A stretch of 6,316 bases of DNA from Candidatus Cloacimonadota bacterium (GTDB lineage Bacteria; Cloacimonadota; Cloacimonadia; Cloacimonadales; Cloacimonadaceae): positions 1 to 6,316 of the forward strand of contig JAGOGT010000036.1 in the NCBI GenBank assembly GCA_017996595.1, given 5' to 3'. Shown here piece after piece: positions 6,241 through 6,316 of this stretch; position 1 is the stretch's first letter; every line of letters starts with the position of its first letter. The position numbers and the translations under genes were made by a program. The notes under the pieces are model-generated. The model was not told the origin of the DNA. It ran no database searches and saw nothing but the letters and a program-made list of their open reading frames with translations.

Positions 6241-6290
6241 GCGGTGGATGAATCCACCGCCTATGGTGGAAAATCCCCTGAAGGGGATAG
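6241..6290. repeat. Double-hairpin module, copy 2
   Basis: The first hairpin, GCGGTGGATGAATCCACCGC (6241-6260), has perfect 9-bp arms around GA, the same architecture as 6170-6189 but with different arm sequence. After CTATGGTGGAAA comes a second hairpin with arms ATCCCCT (6273-6279) and AGGGGAT (6282-6288). ATGGTGGA at 6263-6270 lies exactly 71 bases after its counterpart at 6192-6199. Where the two copies differ in the second hairpin, both arms have changed together (CCCT/AGGG to CCCCT/AGGGG), so pairing is kept. Confidence 0.7.
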
Positions 6291-6316
6291 TCCCTTGTTC
6301 ACAGCATCGCTCTCAC

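Larger units (their letters stand above)
5964..6316 (+). other. Non-coding 3' region, repeat-rich, no gene seen
   Basis: No open frame with a plausible start, ribosome site or recognisable protein is present in these 353 bases on either strand, and I see no tRNA or rRNA. About two thirds of the stretch is accounted for by the heptamer array, the terminator-like stem, a 15-bp inverted repeat and a pair of double-hairpin modules. The bases between 6044 and 6095, and those after 6290, show nothing I can name. Confidence 0.75.

Noticed and set aside
5959..6290. CRISPR array
   Set aside because: Repeat units are only 7 bp with no spacers, and the two larger modules are diverged, only two in number and made of hairpins; no cas gene is present.

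Overview
The window holds a dense cluster of six genes, all on the + strand (1-5963), followed by about 350 bases without a gene (5964-6316) that are packed with repeats and hairpins. Base composition looks roughly balanced. The proteins are all bacterial. The gene set is mostly core housekeeping: the C-terminal third of a presequence-protease-like M16C metallopeptidase, RsgA, NAD kinase, RecN, a membrane-anchored DUF4349-like protein and a short NfeD-family membrane protein. No rRNA, tRNA, transposase, phage gene or CRISPR array is visible. The taxon cannot be fixed from sequence alone. From memory, the mix of an M16C PreP-type protease, nadK-recN linkage and palindrome-rich intergenic DNA resembles uncultured fermentative lineages such as Cloacimonadota, but this is a low-confidence guess.

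Layout: peptidase (partial, to 947), 4-nt gap, rsgA (952-2016), 8-nt gap, nadK (2025-2879), 1-nt overlap, recN (2879-4582), 1-nt gap, a GTG-started DUF4349-like gene (4584-5498), 12-nt gap, nfeD-like gene (5511-5963). The gaps are too small for internal promoters outside coding sequence, so the six genes are most simply read as one transcription unit whose promoter lies upstream of the window. The likely end of the unit is a perfect 8-bp stem followed by six T (6014-6043).

How the genes might work together: RsgA (30S ribosome maturation), NadK (NADP supply) and RecN (double-strand break repair) are general cell-maintenance functions with no direct biochemical link. The last two genes encode membrane proteins and may form a small functional pair, but no SPFH/stomatin partner for the NfeD protein is present in the window.

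The non-coding 3' region is the least ordinary part. It contains (i) eight in-phase 7-bp units of the GTTAGGC type, beginning inside the last codons of the nfeD-like gene and supplying its stop codon; (ii) the terminator-like palindrome; (iii) a perfect 15-bp inverted repeat with an 18-nt loop; and (iv) two diverged copies of a double-hairpin module about 71 bp apart, with hairpins that share a TGAA or TTCA core. These look like dispersed intergenic repeat elements. I see no sign of a new defence or mobile system in the coding part.
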